A stretch of DNA of 64,000 nucleotides, taken from the NCBI RefSeq assembly GCF_001647715.1, contig NZ_CP015600.1:372001-436000 (forward strand). The letters run 5' to 3'. The notes under the pieces are model-generated. The model was not told the origin of the DNA. It did no database searches and was given only the letters and a program-made list of their open reading frames with translations. Every line of letters begins with the position of its first letter. Positions within the stretch are counted from its first letter, which is position 1. The translations under genes were made by a program, and so were the position numbers. This document shows positions 44,409 to 54,994 of the stretch, piece by piece. The stretch comes from Pseudomonas antarctica (lineage in GTDB: Bacteria > Pseudomonadota > Gammaproteobacteria > Pseudomonadales > Pseudomonadaceae).

Positions 44409-45863
44409 ATGAAATTAATCGTTAAAGTGTTCCCCGAAATCACCATCAAAAGCCGACCGGTACGGATGCGTTTCATCCGTCAGTTGGCCAAGAACATCCG
44501 TGCCGTGCTCCGTGACCTGGACCCGGCTGTGGTGGTGAATGGCGTGTGGGACAACCTCGAGCTGGAAACCCGTATCACCGATGCCAAAGCCTTGAAGGAC
44601 ATGACCGAGCGCCTGAGCTGCATGCCGGGCATCGCGCATTTCCTGCAGGTGGATGAGTACCCGCTGGGCGACTTCGACGACATCACCGAGAAGTGCAAAC
44701 AGCACTTTGGCAATGAGCTTGAAGGCAAGATTTTTTCGGTGCGCTGCAAGCGCGCCGGCAAGCACACCTTCAGCTCCATGGACGTCGAGAAATACGTTGG
44801 CAGCAAGCTGCGTCGCGAGTGCGGCGCCGCCGGAATTTCCCTGAAAGCGCCGCAAATTGAAGTGCGCATGGAAATTCGCGACCAACGGTTGTTTGTGATT
44901 CACAGCCAGCACAACAGCATCGGCGGCTACCCGCTGGGTGCCCTGGAACAGACCCTGGTGCTCATGTCCGGCGGTTTCGATTCCACGGTAGCGGCCTACC
45001 AGATCATGCGCCGCGGCCTGATGAGCCACTTCTGCTTCTTTAATCTGGGCGGGCGTGCACATGAATTGGGCGTGATGGAAGTCGCGCACTTTATCTGGAA
45101 GAAGTACGGCAGCTCCCAACGCGTGCTATTTGTAAGCGTGCCGTTCGAGGAAGTGCTGGGCGAAATTCTCGGCAAAGTCGATAACAGTCATATGGGCGTA
45201 GTATTGAAGCGTATGATGTTGCGCGCTGCGTCCCGAATCGCCGATCAGTTGCAGATCGACGCGTTGGTGACCGGTGAAGCGATCTCCCAGGTCTCCAGCC
45301 AGACGCTGCCGAACCTGTCGCTGATCGACTGCGTGACCGAGAAGCTGGTGCTGCGCCCGCTGATTGCCAGTCACAAGCAGGACATCATCGACCTGGCCGA
45401 AGAAATCGGCACGGCGGATTTCGCCAAGCACATGCCTGAATATTGCGGGGTCATCTCGGTGAACCCCAAGACCCACGCCAAGCGCAACCGCGTGGAGTAC
45501 GAAGAACAACAGTTCGACATGGCGATTCTGGAGCGTGCGCTCGAGAACGCTAAAATGGTCCCGATCGATCGCGTAATCGAAGAATTGGGCCAAGACGTGC
45601 AAATCGAAGAAGTCAGCGAAGCCCTGGCCGGCCAGATTATCGTCGACATCCGTCACCCGGATGCCGCCGAAGATGAGCCGCTGGAAATCGCTGGCATCGA
45701 CGTGCAAACGCTGCCGTTCTACGCATTGAACGCGCGTTTCAAGGAACTGGATAACAGCCGTCAGTACCTGCTGTATTGCGACAAAGGCGTGATGAGTCGC
45801 CTGCATGCCCACCATTTGCTCAGTGAGGGGCATGCCAATGTGCGCGTTTATCGACCGAGCTAA
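44409..45863 (+). CDS. thiI: tRNA 4-thiouridine synthase ThiI
   Basis: This 484-residue enzyme thiolates U8 of tRNA and supplies sulfur for thiamine synthesis. It has an N-terminal ferredoxin-like/THUMP region, the PP-loop SGGFDST, and a C-terminal rhodanese-like domain with the catalytic cysteine in [14 protein letters not shown] chose ATG 44409 because [19 protein letters not shown] is the family N-terminus; an upstream frame adds nothing conserved. Confidence 0.96.
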   Translation: MKLIVKVFPEITIKSRPVRMRFIRQLAKNIRAVLRDLDPAVVVNGVWDNLELETRITDAKALKDMTERLSCMPGIAHFLQVDEYPLGDFDDITEKCKQHFGNELEGKIFSVRCKRAGKHTFSSMDVEKYVGSKLRRECGAAGISLKAPQIEVRMEIRDQRLFVIHSQHNSIGGYPLGALEQTLVLMSGGFDSTVAAYQIMRRGLMSHFCFFNLGGRAHELGVMEVAHFIWKKYGSSQRVLFVSVPFEEVLGEILGKVDNSHMGVVLKRMMLRAASRIADQLQIDALVTGEAISQVSSQTLPNLSLIDCVTEKLVLRPLIASHKQDIIDLAEEIGTADFAKHMPEYCGVISVNPKTHAKRNRVEYEEQQFDMAILERALENAKMVPIDRVIEELGQDVQIEEVSEALAGQIIVDIRHPDAAEDEPLEIAGIDVQTLPFYALNARFKELDNSRQYLLYCDKGVMSRLHAHHLLSEGHANVRVYRPS

Positions 45864-46002
45864 GAGCCCGGGGCTGTTTGCCTGTGGCCTGCGTCACCGG
45901 CCCCCCGACTCTGCCGTCAAGCTGTAACGGCAAGGCCTGACTCTACTGTTAATCGCTGCCACGACCTGTCAGCACACCGAATCCTCTGATCGAGATACAC
46001 AA

Positions 46003-47823
46003 GTGATCGAAAATCTACGTAACATCGCCATCATTGCTCACGTTGACCATGGTAAAACCACCCTGGTAGACAAACTCTTGCGTCAATCCGGCACCCTGGA
46101 GCGCAACGAGCTCAACGACGAGCGCGTGATGGACTCCAACGACCAGGAGAAAGAGCGCGGTATTACCATCCTGGCGAAAAACACCGCCATCAACTGGAAC
46201 GGCTACCACATCAACATCGTGGACACCCCGGGCCACGCCGACTTCGGCGGCGAAGTTGAACGCGTAATGTCGATGGTTGACTCCGTTCTGCTGCTGGTTG
46301 ACGCTCAAGACGGCCCTATGCCGCAAACCCGTTTCGTGACCAAGAAGGCTTTCGAAGCCGGCCTGCGTCCGATCGTGTGCATCAACAAGGTTGACCGTCC
46401 AGGCGCACGTCCGGACTGGGTTCTGGACCAGATTTTCGACCTGTTCGACAACCTGGGTGCAACCGAAGAGCAGCTTGATTTCCAAGTGATCTACGCCTCT
46501 GCCCTGAACGGTATTGCCGGTCTGGAACACACCGCCATGGCGGAAGACATGACCCCGCTGTACCAAGCGATCGTTGACCACGTTCCACCGCCGAAGGTTG
46601 ACCGTGAAGGCCCGTTCCAGATGCAAATCTCGGCACTGGACTACAACAGCTTCCTGGGTGTTATCGGCGTTGGCCGTATCGCTCGTGGTAGCGTCAAGCC
46701 GAACACCCCGGTTGTGGCTATCGGTGCTGACGGCAAGAAGCGTAACGGTCGTATCCTGAAGCTGATGGGTCACCACGGTCTGCACCGTATTGACGTTGAA
46801 GAAGCTTTCGCAGGCGACATCGTGTGCGTAAGCGGTATGGACTCGCTGTTCATCTCCGACACCCTGTGCCAGCCGGACACTGTCGAGGCGATGAAGCCTC
46901 TGACCGTTGACGAGCCAACCGTTTCCATGACCTTCCAGGTAAACGACTCGCCTTTCTGCGGTAAAGAAGGCAAGTTCGTGACTTCCCGTAACATCAAGGA
47001 ACGTCTGGACAAAGAGCTGCTGTACAACGTTGCTCTGCGCGTTGAAGAAGGCGACTCGGCTGACAAGTTCAAGGTTTCCGGCCGTGGTGAGCTGCACCTC
47101 TCGGTACTGATCGAAACCATGCGTCGCGAAGGCTTCGAAATGGGCGTTGGTCGTCCAGAAGTGATCATCCGCCAGGTTGACGGCGTGAAGCAGGAACCGT
47201 TTGAAGACGTGACCATTGACACCCCGGAAGAATCCCAGGGCAAGGTCATGGAAGAGATGGGCCTGCGTCGCGGCGACCTGACCAACATGGTGCCGGATGG
47301 CAAAGGCCGTGTGCGTCTGGAATACAACATCCCTGCTCGTGGTCTGATCGGTTTCCGTAACCAGTTCCTGACCCTGACCAACGGTGCTGGCATCCTGACC
47401 TCGATCTTCGATCGCTACGACACCATGAAGTCCGGCGACATGTCCGGCCGTCAGAACGGTGTTCTGGTATCGGTAGAAACCGGTAAGGCACTGACCTACT
47501 CCCTGGAAACTCTGCAGGCGCGTGGCAAGCTGTTCGTTGAACACGGTCAAGAGATCTACAACGGTCAGATCGTTGGTCTGAACAGCCGTGACAACGACAT
47601 GGGCGTCAACCCAACCAAAGGCAAGAAGCTCGACAACATGCGTGCTTCGGGTAAAGACGAAACCATCGCTCTGGTTCCACCAGTGAAGTTCACTCTGGAA
47701 CAAGCCCTGGAATTCATCCAGGACGACGAGCTGTGCGAAGTTACGCCTAAGTCGATCCGCCTGCGTAAGAAGATCCTGGACGAAGGCGAGCGTACCCGCG
47801 CTGCCAAGAAAGCCAAGAACTGA
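46003..47823 (+). CDS. typA: Translational GTPase TypA/BipA
   Basis: This 606-residue ribosome-binding GTPase acts in 50S assembly and stress or cold adaptation. G motifs are [20 protein letters not shown] and NKVDRPGA. The elongation-factor-like domains and the TypA-specific C-terminal domain follow. GTG 46003 is the start, giving [18 protein letters not shown]. The last 15 coding bases and the terminator are repeated in the 164-bp tandem duplication that follows. Confidence 0.97.
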   Translation: MIENLRNIAIIAHVDHGKTTLVDKLLRQSGTLERNELNDERVMDSNDQEKERGITILAKNTAINWNGYHINIVDTPGHADFGGEVERVMSMVDSVLLLVDAQDGPMPQTRFVTKKAFEAGLRPIVCINKVDRPGARPDWVLDQIFDLFDNLGATEEQLDFQVIYASALNGIAGLEHTAMAEDMTPLYQAIVDHVPPPKVDREGPFQMQISALDYNSFLGVIGVGRIARGSVKPNTPVVAIGADGKKRNGRILKLMGHHGLHRIDVEEAFAGDIVCVSGMDSLFISDTLCQPDTVEAMKPLTVDEPTVSMTFQVNDSPFCGKEGKFVTSRNIKERLDKELLYNVALRVEEGDSADKFKVSGRGELHLSVLIETMRREGFEMGVGRPEVIIRQVDGVKQEPFEDVTIDTPEESQGKVMEEMGLRRGDLTNMVPDGKGRVRLEYNIPARGLIGFRNQFLTLTNGAGILTSIFDRYDTMKSGDMSGRQNGVLVSVETGKALTYSLETLQARGKLFVEHGQEIYNGQIVGLNSRDNDMGVNPTKGKKLDNMRASGKDETIALVPPVKFTLEQALEFIQDDELCEVTPKSIRLRKKILDEGERTRAAKKAKN

Positions 47824-47841
47824 GTTAACTCAGGCTGAATG

Positions 47842-47879
47842 AAAAACGCCCCCGGTCGAAAGGCCGGGGGCGTTTTTTT
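47842..47879 (+). terminator. typA terminator (first copy)
   Basis: AAAAACGCCCCCGG and CCGGGGGCGTTTTT form a long GC stem with T-run, 19 bp past the typA stop. Confidence 0.95.
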
Positions 47880-48005
47880 ATGCCTGTAGTTTTTGTGGTG
47901 ACTGTGCCGGCCTCATCGCGGGCAAGCCCGGCTCCCACATTTTGGATTTGTGAATGCATTCAAATGTGGGAGAAAGCCAAGAACTGAGTTAACTCAGGCT
48001 GAATG

Positions 48006-48043
48006 AAAAACGCCCCCGGTCGAAAGGCCGGGGGCGTTTTTTT
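48006..48043 (+). terminator. typA terminator (duplicate)
   Basis: An exact copy of the first terminator 164 bp downstream, made by the tandem duplication. It would act as a back-up terminator. Confidence 0.93.
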
Positions 48044-48182
48044 ATGCCTGTAGTTTTTGTGGTGACTGTGCCGGCCTCATCGCGGGCAAGCCCGGCTCCC
48101 ACATTTTGGATCTGTGAATACATTCAAATGTGGGAGCTGGCTTGCCTGCGATGAGGCCCTTGAGGGCACTACAAAATCCGGA

Positions 48183-48617
48183 TCAGAACTTGTCGAGCGT
48201 CTTGAACGTGGTTTCGCGCACCACTTCCTTCGGCTTGTACGCACAATACCCCGGGCGCGGGCCGATTTTCGGGTGGTTGCGGCAGGTATCCGGGCGCTTG
48301 TCATAAATAGTGCAGAAGCGCGTCTTACGATCCAGGTACAGGCAATCGTTGTTGCTCATGCGCTGCAGGGTAAAAATCTCGGATTTGGAGTTGTAGCGCT
48401 CGACGATGCCTTCTTTCTGCAAACGCTTGGCGATGTTCTTCGGCGGGTCGCCGCGTTCGAACTCATCGACGATGCCAATGCGGATCAGGTCCTTGATCTT
48501 CACCTCAACCGGCAGCGTGCAACAGCTGGACACACAGCCACCGCACATGTGGGCGGAATATTTCTGCCAAGTCTCGAGACGGTCGAGTTCCGCGGCGGCG
48601 ATCAGTTGAGGCTTCAT
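48183..48617 (-). CDS. YkgJ family cysteine cluster protein
   Basis: This 144-residue protein has the YkgJ (zinc- or iron-chelating) cysteine pattern: CGGCVSSCC near the start, NDCLYLDRKTRFCTIYDKRP and DTCRNHPKIG. About eight cysteines in this spacing form a metal or Fe-S site. ATG 48617 is preceded by GGAA; a longer upstream frame is less supported. Function is unknown. It is convergent with typA. Confidence 0.85.
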   Translation of the reverse strand: MKPQLIAAAELDRLETWQKYSAHMCGGCVSSCCTLPVEVKIKDLIRIGIVDEFERGDPPKNIAKRLQKEGIVERYNSKSEIFTLQRMSNNDCLYLDRKTRFCTIYDKRPDTCRNHPKIGPRPGYCAYKPKEVVRETTFKTLDKF

Positions 48618-48853
48618 CAGGGTTCCAAGGTGGGGCGCTATCTGGGCGCGCGATAATACCGGGATTGATGATTTTTTGAACAGTATTTTGCGGTTTTCAG
48701 CCCGAAGGCTGCTCAACCACCGATCGGGCACGACCCCTGCATCAATTTCCCGCAAAGGTGAATGAGTTAAAAAACTGCCGAACGAGCACGTTCACCGTCT
48801 GTCAGACCGACTAGGCTCTAGCAACTCCTTCAATCTCGCCCGAGGTCGCACCG

Positions 48854-51304
48854 ATGTCTCAGGAACCGCTTGCACGAGAAGCAGAGGTAGCCGCATTCCG
48901 CGATGCTGTCTTGACCAAACTCACTTACGCGGTGGGTAAAGACCCCGACCACGCCTTCGACCACGACTGGTTTGAAGCCATTGCCCTGGCCGCCCGCGAC
49001 CAGATGGTCGACCACTGGATGGACCATACGCGACGTATTTACCGCAAAGGCCAGAAGCGGGTTTATTACCTCTCCCTGGAATTCCTCATCGGCCGCTTGC
49101 TCTATGACAGCCTGAGCAACCTCGGCGTGTTGGAGATTGCGCGCGAAGCCCTGTCCGAACTGGGCGTCGACCTGGAACGCATCCGCCTGCTGGAGCCCGA
49201 TGCGGCGCTCGGCAACGGCGGCCTTGGCCGCTTGGCGGCCTGCTTTATGGAAAGCATGTCCACCTTGGGCATTGCCGGCCACGGTTACGGCATTCGCTAT
49301 GAGCACGGCTTGTTCCGCCAGGCGATTGTGGATGGCTGGCAACAGGAGCAGACCGAGCGCTGGCTGGACTTCGGCAACCCGTGGGAGTTTGAGCGGGCCG
49401 AAGTGATTTACCCGATCGGTTTTGGCGGCAGCGTCGAAACCCTGCCGGACGCCTCCGGCAAGCTCATCCAGGTGTGGACGCCCAACGAAACCGTGCGCGC
49501 CGTTGCTTATGACACCCCGGTGGTCGGCTGGCGCGGCGCCAGCGTGAACACCCTGCGTCTGTGGCGTGCACGGGCCGTGGAGGACCTGCACCTGGAGCGT
49601 TTCAACGCCGGTGACCACTTGGGCGCCGTCGCCGAAGTGGCCCGCGCCGAAAGCATCTCGCGTGTGCTTTACCCGGCCGACAGCACCGAAGCAGGGCAGG
49701 AACTGCGCCTGCGCCAGGAATACTTCTTCGTTTCCGCATCGCTGCAAGACTTGTTGCGCCGCCACAAAAACATGCACGGCTCGGTGCTCAGCCTGGGCGA
49801 GCACGCTGCCATCCAGCTCAATGACACCCACCCATCCATCGCCGTGGCCGAGCTGATGCGCCAGTTGGTGGACCTGCACGACATCCCGTGGGAAGCCGCG
49901 TGGGACGTGACGGTTGAAACGCTTTCCTACACCAACCACACCTTATTGCCGGAGGCGTTGGAAACCTGGCCTGTCGGCCTGATGGAACGCATGCTGCCGC
50001 GGCACATGCAAATCATCTACCTGATCAACGCCCAGCATATTGACTCGCTGCGGGCCAAGGGCATCCACGATTTCGACGTGCTGCGCGCGGTGTCGCTGAT
50101 CGAAGAAGACAACGGCCGCCGCGTGCGCATGGGTAACCTGGCGTTCCTCGGCTCCCATAGCGTCAACGGCGTGTCCGGTTTGCATACCCAACTGATGCGC
50201 AGCACGGTGTTCTCCGAACTGCACAAGCTGTACCCGGAGCGCATCAATAACAAAACCAACGGCATCACCTTCCGCCGCTGGCTGTACCAGGCCAACCCCA
50301 AGCTTACCGAGATGCTGGTGGAAGCCTTGGGCCCGGACATTCTCGACACCATGGAAACCCGCCTGACGGAGCTGGAAACCTTCGCCGAGAAGCAGGTTTT
50401 CCGCAAAGCCTTCGCCGAACAGCGCCTGCACAGCAAGCGCGCACTGGCCGAGATCATCCACGAGCGCCTGGGCATTTCGGTGAACCCGGCGGCGATGTTC
50501 GATGTGCAGGTCAAGCGGATCCACGAGTACAAACGCCAACTGCTGAACCTGCTGCACACCGTGGCCTTGTACCAGGCAATCCGCGCCGAGCCGGGCACCG
50601 ATTGGGTGCCCCGCGTGAAAATCTTCGCGGGCAAGGCGGCCGCGAGTTATCACCAGGCCAAGTTGATCATCAAACTGACCAATGACATCGCCCGCACCGT
50701 GAACAACGACCCCACCGTGCGCGGTTTGCTCAAGGTAGTGTTCTTGCCCAACTACAACGTCAGCCTGGCGGAAAGCATCATTCCGGCGGCGGACTTGTCG
50801 GAGCAGATTTCCACTGCCGGTTTTGAGGCCTCGGGCACCAGTAACATGAAGTTCGGCCTCAATGGCGCGCTGACCATCGGCACCATGGACGGCGCTAACG
50901 TGGAGATGCACGAGCGCGTGGGCGCCGAGCATATGTTTATCTTCGGCCTCAGCGCCGAACAAGTGGAAGCCCGCAAGCACGCTGGTGAATTCCACGCCGG
51001 GCCGGAAGTGGCAGCCTCCCATCGTCTCAACGATGTGTTGCAAGCGATCCGCGGCGGGGTGTTCTCGCCGGATGATCCGGGCCGTTATGTGGGCTTGATC
51101 GACGGCCTGATCGACTACGACCGCTTCCTGGTGTGTGCCGACTTCGACTCCTACTGGGATGCCCAGGCGCGTGTCGAGGCGCATTGGCACGACTCGAAGG
51201 CGTGGTGGCGTTCGGCGGTGCTCAATACGGCGCGCATGGGCTGGTTCTCGTCGGACCGGACGATCCGCGAATACGCCACCGAGATCTGGAAAGCGCTCGA
51301 CTAA
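48854..51304 (+). CDS. glgP: Glycogen/maltodextrin phosphorylase
   Basis: This 816-residue enzyme releases glucose-1-phosphate from alpha-1,4-glucans. It shows YYLSLEFLIGRLLYDSLSN, ALGNGGLGRLAACFM, the KRIHEYKRQLLN segment, and the pyridoxal-phosphate lysine in GTSNMKFGLNGALTIGTMDG. Length is standard for bacterial phosphorylases. No glgA/B/C or malQ gene is adjacent. ATG 48854 is preceded by GAGGT. A REPIN follows. Confidence 0.96.
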   Translation: MSQEPLAREAEVAAFRDAVLTKLTYAVGKDPDHAFDHDWFEAIALAARDQMVDHWMDHTRRIYRKGQKRVYYLSLEFLIGRLLYDSLSNLGVLEIAREALSELGVDLERIRLLEPDAALGNGGLGRLAACFMESMSTLGIAGHGYGIRYEHGLFRQAIVDGWQQEQTERWLDFGNPWEFERAEVIYPIGFGGSVETLPDASGKLIQVWTPNETVRAVAYDTPVVGWRGASVNTLRLWRARAVEDLHLERFNAGDHLGAVAEVARAESISRVLYPADSTEAGQELRLRQEYFFVSASLQDLLRRHKNMHGSVLSLGEHAAIQLNDTHPSIAVAELMRQLVDLHDIPWEAAWDVTVETLSYTNHTLLPEALETWPVGLMERMLPRHMQIIYLINAQHIDSLRAKGIHDFDVLRAVSLIEEDNGRRVRMGNLAFLGSHSVNGVSGLHTQLMRSTVFSELHKLYPERINNKTNGITFRRWLYQANPKLTEMLVEALGPDILDTMETRLTELETFAEKQVFRKAFAEQRLHSKRALAEIIHERLGISVNPAAMFDVQVKRIHEYKRQLLNLLHTVALYQAIRAEPGTDWVPRVKIFAGKAAASYHQAKLIIKLTNDIARTVNNDPTVRGLLKVVFLPNYNVSLAESIIPAADLSEQISTAGFEASGTSNMKFGLNGALTIGTMDGANVEMHERVGAEHMFIFGLSAEQVEARKHAGEFHAGPEVAASHRLNDVLQAIRGGVFSPDDPGRYVGLIDGLIDYDRFLVCADFDSYWDAQARVEAHWHDSKAWWRSAVLNTARMGWFSSDRTIREYATEIWKALD

Positions 51305-51321
51305 GCACCGCAGATCCAAAT

Positions 51322-51409
51322 GTGGGAGCGGGCTTGCCCGCGATAGCGCGCTGTCAGTTTGCAAATATGTCGACTGACACACCGCTATCGCGGGCAAGCC
51401 CGCTCCCAC
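51322..51409. repeat. REPIN downstream of glgP
   Basis: GTGGGAGCGGGCTTGCCCGCGAT and its near complement with a short centre, 18 bp past the glgP stop. Confidence 0.9.
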
Positions 51410-51475
51410 ATTGGTTCGGTGTCGATATACTGAGCAACGCTTACGCCCGCCTCGGGCTGCTTAGGGATATCGACC

Positions 51476-54400
51476 ATGCAATGGATTTTCATGCTGATTG
51501 GCCTGGTGCTCGGTTGGACACTCGATGAGTCGTTCACCGATGCCGGCTTCGGTGCGCTGCTGGGGTTGGGCATTGGCCAGGCGATTCGTCTGTCGAGGCT
51601 GTCCGACCAAGCAGACCAGCAAGCGCGTCAGTTAGAGACTACACAGAAGGCATTGATAGCGCTGGGTGAGCGCCTGCGGCAACTGGAAGTGCCCGCGCCG
51701 ACCAACAGCGTGATTGTCGAAGCACCCATCCCTGAACCTGCACCTGTCGTTGAAAAACCCGAACTTGTCTGGGAGTTGCCTGCCGAACTGGCGCCTGTCG
51801 CCGTGATGGCCGAGGCCAGCCAGCCACTGCTGGCTGACGTCTGGGCCCCAGCGCCGACGCCGCAACCTGAAGCACCTGCCATTCCCCGAGGCCCCAACCT
51901 GATCGAACGGGCCATCAGTGGCGCGCGCAATTGGCTGTTTGGCGGTAACACCGTGCTGCGCGTCGGCGTCGTGCTTCTATTTCTCGGCCTGGCCTTTCTG
52001 CTGCGCTACGCCACCGAAGGCGTGGTGGTGCCGATCGAGCTGCGTTACGCCGGCGTTGCCGCCGCCGCCATCGGCCTGCTTGGCCTGGGCTGGTGGCTGC
52101 GGCTGCGTAACAGCAATTACGGCTTGATGCTGCAAGGCACCGGCATTGCCGTGTTGTACCTGACCGTGTTCGCTGCGATGCGCCTGCACCCGTTGATCGA
52201 CCCAGGCGCGGCACTCGGCCTGCTGGTGGCGGTCACGGTGTTCTCGGCGATCCTGGCGATCACCCAGGACGCCCTCGGCCTGGCCTGCGCGGCAGCGTTG
52301 GGTGGTTTTGCCGCGCCGATCCTGACCTCTACCGGCGCCGGTAACCATGTGGCGCTGTTCAGCTACTTCGCACTGCTCAACGCCGGCATCCTCGCCATCG
52401 CCTGGTTCAAGGCCTGGCGCTTGCTCAACCTGATCGGCTTTGTTGGCACCTTCGGCATCGGTTTCGCCTGGGGCATGCGTTCCTACACACCGGAACTGCT
52501 GTGGAGCACCGAGCCGTTTCTGATTGTGTTTTTCCTGATGTACCTGGCCATCGGCTTGTTGTTCGCCCGGCGAAAATTGCAGGAGATGAGCGGCGCGCCT
52601 GAGGACGACAGCCGTGGCGCACTGCTGCGCTGGTCGGCGGCCAAGGGCGATTATGTCGACGGCAGCATGCTGTTCGGCCCGCCGCTGGTGGGCTTTGGCT
52701 TGCAGTTCGCGCTGGTGCAGCACCTGGACTTTGCCGCCGCGTTCAGTGCGTTGGGCCTGGGAATTATCTACATGGGCCTGGCCCGGTTGTTGAGGGGTGG
52801 GCGCGCCTTGTTGCTGGCGGAAACCTGCCTGGCGCTGGGTGTGATCTTTGCCAGCCTGGCGATTCCCCTGGGCCTCGATGCACGCTGGACGGCTGCCGCG
52901 TGGGCGGTGGAGGGCGCCGGGATCTTCTGGCTTGGCTTGCGTCAGCAGCGGCCGTTGGCACGGGCATTTGGCCTGTTGTTGCAGTTGGGGTCGGCGCTGG
53001 CGTTCCTCAGCGAGCTGCGCGTTGGCGCACAGACCTTGCTCGACGGTGCGCCGTTGGGTGCGCTGCTGCTGGGCGGGGCATTGCTGTTCAGCTTCGCTCA
53101 GTTGCGCAAGGCACCGACTGAACAGGCTGCGGATTGGGAGCGCAAAGGCCTGCCCGTGCTAGCAAGCCTGGGCCTGACCTTTTTGTACCTGCTCGCGCCG
53201 TTGCTGTTACTGACCCAAGGCACCGCCATCAGTTGGGCAATAGCCGGTCTGGTCACTCTGTTTATCGGCCTGCGCATCGGCTCGCGTACCTTCCTGTTTA
53301 CCGCCTTCGCCGTGCAATTGCTTGGCGGGGCGTTGTTCCTGCTGCGCTTGCAAGGCGGCGACGGGGCGGCGGTCTTCAGTGCGGGTTGGTCCGGCTTGTT
53401 GACGGCCTCGCTGATCGGCCTCGCCTTGATCGGCGGCATGCTGCTGGCGGCGCGCGACGACAGGGTGCGCAGCGATGTGCGGCTGCTGCGTGGCCTGTCA
53501 GTGGTGTTGCTCGCAGGTTTGGTGCTGATCAATCTCGCCGTGCTGTTTGTACTGCCTTGGGAAAGTGCCAGCGGCGTGTGGGCGGCCAGTGGCTTGTTGA
53601 TCATCTGGCTGAGCCTGTACCTGCAACAGCGTGTCAGCTTCGTGTTTGGATTGCTGCTGCAATTGATCGGCGGCGGCTCGTTCCTGTTGGCGGCGCCGCA
53701 GTTGCTCGGGCCGCTGAGCAGCGAAGGCTTGCGCCCCTTGGCGCACAGCGGTTTCTGGACGCCGATGGTGCTGGGCTTGGCCGCGATGGTGGGCGCCTGG
53801 CGCTTGCAGCGTGAACCGCATGCGCCGGTGTTTGCTGTGTTGAAGCTGCAACGCCTGTCCGACCTGCTGCTGGTGTGGGGCGCGGCCTGGTGGACGCTGG
53901 CGCTGATCGGTGAAGTGTTGCGGTTTATCCCGCAGGAGCTGCAGGGGCCATTTTTGCTCGGCATCGCGGCGGTGAGCGTGGCGATCTGGGCAGTGCTGGC
54001 CGAACGTTTGCGCTGGGCGTCGCTGGGCATGCTGTGCGCCTTGCTGATGCCGGCGGCGGGCGTGGTGTTGCTGGTGTCTGCCCATGACTACTACCACCCG
54101 GCGGCGCAGTACGGCTGGCTGGCTTGGTTGGCGGTGTTCGTTGTGCATTTCATCGCGCTGCGCCGTTTGGCTGCGCGGGTGCCGGGCAACGTGTTGAGCA
54201 TCGCTCACGTGCTCGGCTGCTGGATGTTGATCGGCGTGTTGGCGCTGGAGCTGCGTTACGGCCTGCTGTTGCTGTCGAGCGAGTACAACGCCTGGCGCTG
54301 GTTGGGTTGGGCGATTCTGCCGAGCCTGTACCTGGTGCTGGCGGCTGCGCCGCGCAGCTGGCCGTGGCCGGTGTCGGCGTATCCGCGTGAATACCGCGTG

Positions 54401-54994
54401 CTGGCCGCGTTGCCGCTGGCGGTATTGATGCTCGGCTGGTTCTGGCTGGCAAATATCTTCAGTGACGGTACGGCCAAACCGCTGCCGTATGTACCGCTGC
54501 TCAACCCGCTGGATCTGGGCCTGCTGTTTGCACTGCTGGGTGTGTATTTATGGTCGCGCAGCGTGGCGCCGCAACGCGGGCCGCGTACTGAGCTGATCGC
54601 CCAAGGTGTCGCGGGTATTTCGCTGTTTGCCTTCTTTACGGCATTGGTGATGCGTACTGCCCACCATTGGGCTGGCGTGCCCTTCGAGCTGGATGCATTG
54701 CTGGAGTCGATGTTGGTCCAGGCCGGCCTGTCGATTGTGTGGACCTTGGTCGCTCTCGGCCTGATGATCGGCGGCCATCTGCGCCATCGTCGCGAAGTGT
54801 GGCTGATCGGCGCGGCGCTGATTGCGCTAGTGGTCGCCAAGCTGTTCTTTGTCGAACTGAGCAACCGTGGCGGGCTGGCGCGGATCGTGTCGTTTATCGG
54901 TGTGGGCGGGTTGTTGCTGGTGGTGGGCTACTTTGCGCCGCTGCCGCCCAAGCGCGCCGAACCGGTGTTGGAAACTGAAGGAGCATCCTCTTGA
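51476..54994 (+). CDS. DUF2339 polytopic membrane protein
   Basis: This 1172-residue inner-membrane protein has a first helix at the N-terminus, a coiled/Pro-rich cytosolic region (residues ~40-145, Glu/Pro/Ala), then more than 25 hydrophobic segments. The segment NWLFGGNTVLRVGVVLLFLG and the following FLLRYATEGVVVPIELRY are the family mark. The function is not known. The gene overlaps the DUF3999 gene by 4 bp (TTGA), the usual pairing, so the products probably form one envelope complex. A partial resemblance to transporters is only general. Confidence 0.85.
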   Translation: MQWIFMLIGLVLGWTLDESFTDAGFGALLGLGIGQAIRLSRLSDQADQQARQLETTQKALIALGERLRQLEVPAPTNSVIVEAPIPEPAPVVEKPELVWELPAELAPVAVMAEASQPLLADVWAPAPTPQPEAPAIPRGPNLIERAISGARNWLFGGNTVLRVGVVLLFLGLAFLLRYATEGVVVPIELRYAGVAAAAIGLLGLGWWLRLRNSNYGLMLQGTGIAVLYLTVFAAMRLHPLIDPGAALGLLVAVTVFSAILAITQDALGLACAAALGGFAAPILTSTGAGNHVALFSYFALLNAGILAIAWFKAWRLLNLIGFVGTFGIGFAWGMRSYTPELLWSTEPFLIVFFLMYLAIGLLFARRKLQEMSGAPEDDSRGALLRWSAAKGDYVDGSMLFGPPLVGFGLQFALVQHLDFAAAFSALGLGIIYMGLARLLRGGRALLLAETCLALGVIFASLAIPLGLDARWTAAAWAVEGAGIFWLGLRQQRPLARAFGLLLQLGSALAFLSELRVGAQTLLDGAPLGALLLGGALLFSFAQLRKAPTEQAADWERKGLPVLASLGLTFLYLLAPLLLLTQGTAISWAIAGLVTLFIGLRIGSRTFLFTAFAVQLLGGALFLLRLQGGDGAAVFSAGWSGLLTASLIGLALIGGMLLAARDDRVRSDVRLLRGLSVVLLAGLVLINLAVLFVLPWESASGVWAASGLLIIWLSLYLQQRVSFVFGLLLQLIGGGSFLLAAPQLLGPLSSEGLRPLAHSGFWTPMVLGLAAMVGAWRLQREPHAPVFAVLKLQRLSDLLLVWGAAWWTLALIGEVLRFIPQELQGPFLLGIAAVSVAIWAVLAERLRWASLGMLCALLMPAAGVVLLVSAHDYYHPAAQYGWLAWLAVFVVHFIALRRLAARVPGNVLSIAHVLGCWMLIGVLALELRYGLLLLSSEYNAWRWLGWAILPSLYLVLAAAPRSWPWPVSAYPREYRVLAALPLAVLMLGWFWLANIFSDGTAKPLPYVPLLNPLDLGLLFALLGVYLWSRSVAPQRGPRTELIAQGVAGISLFAFFTALVMRTAHHWAGVPFELDALLESMLVQAGLSIVWTLVALGLMIGGHLRHRREVWLIGAALIALVVAKLFFVELSNRGGLARIVSFIGVGGLLLVVGYFAPLPPKRAEPVLETEGASS

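Larger units (their letters stand above)
47807..48134. repeat. 164-bp tandem duplication covering the typA 3' end and terminator
   Basis: The sequence from 47807 (in the last codons of typA) to 47970 is repeated from 47971 to 48134 with only two differences (47948/48112 and 47956/48120). Each copy holds the last codons and stop of typA, a terminator, and a REP (47914-47939, 48078-48103). The right-hand copy continues into an inverse REP (48130-48152), whereas the left copy is cut after GTGGGAG. The repeat is very recent. Confidence 0.95.

Noticed and set aside
46015..47703. 562-residue open frame antisense to typA
   Set aside because: Long shadow frame created by the codon bias of a highly expressed gene; no recognisable domain.
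47971..47987. Possible second small gene in the typA duplication
   Set aside because: The repeated codons are only the last few of typA with its stop; there is no start codon or ribosome-binding site.
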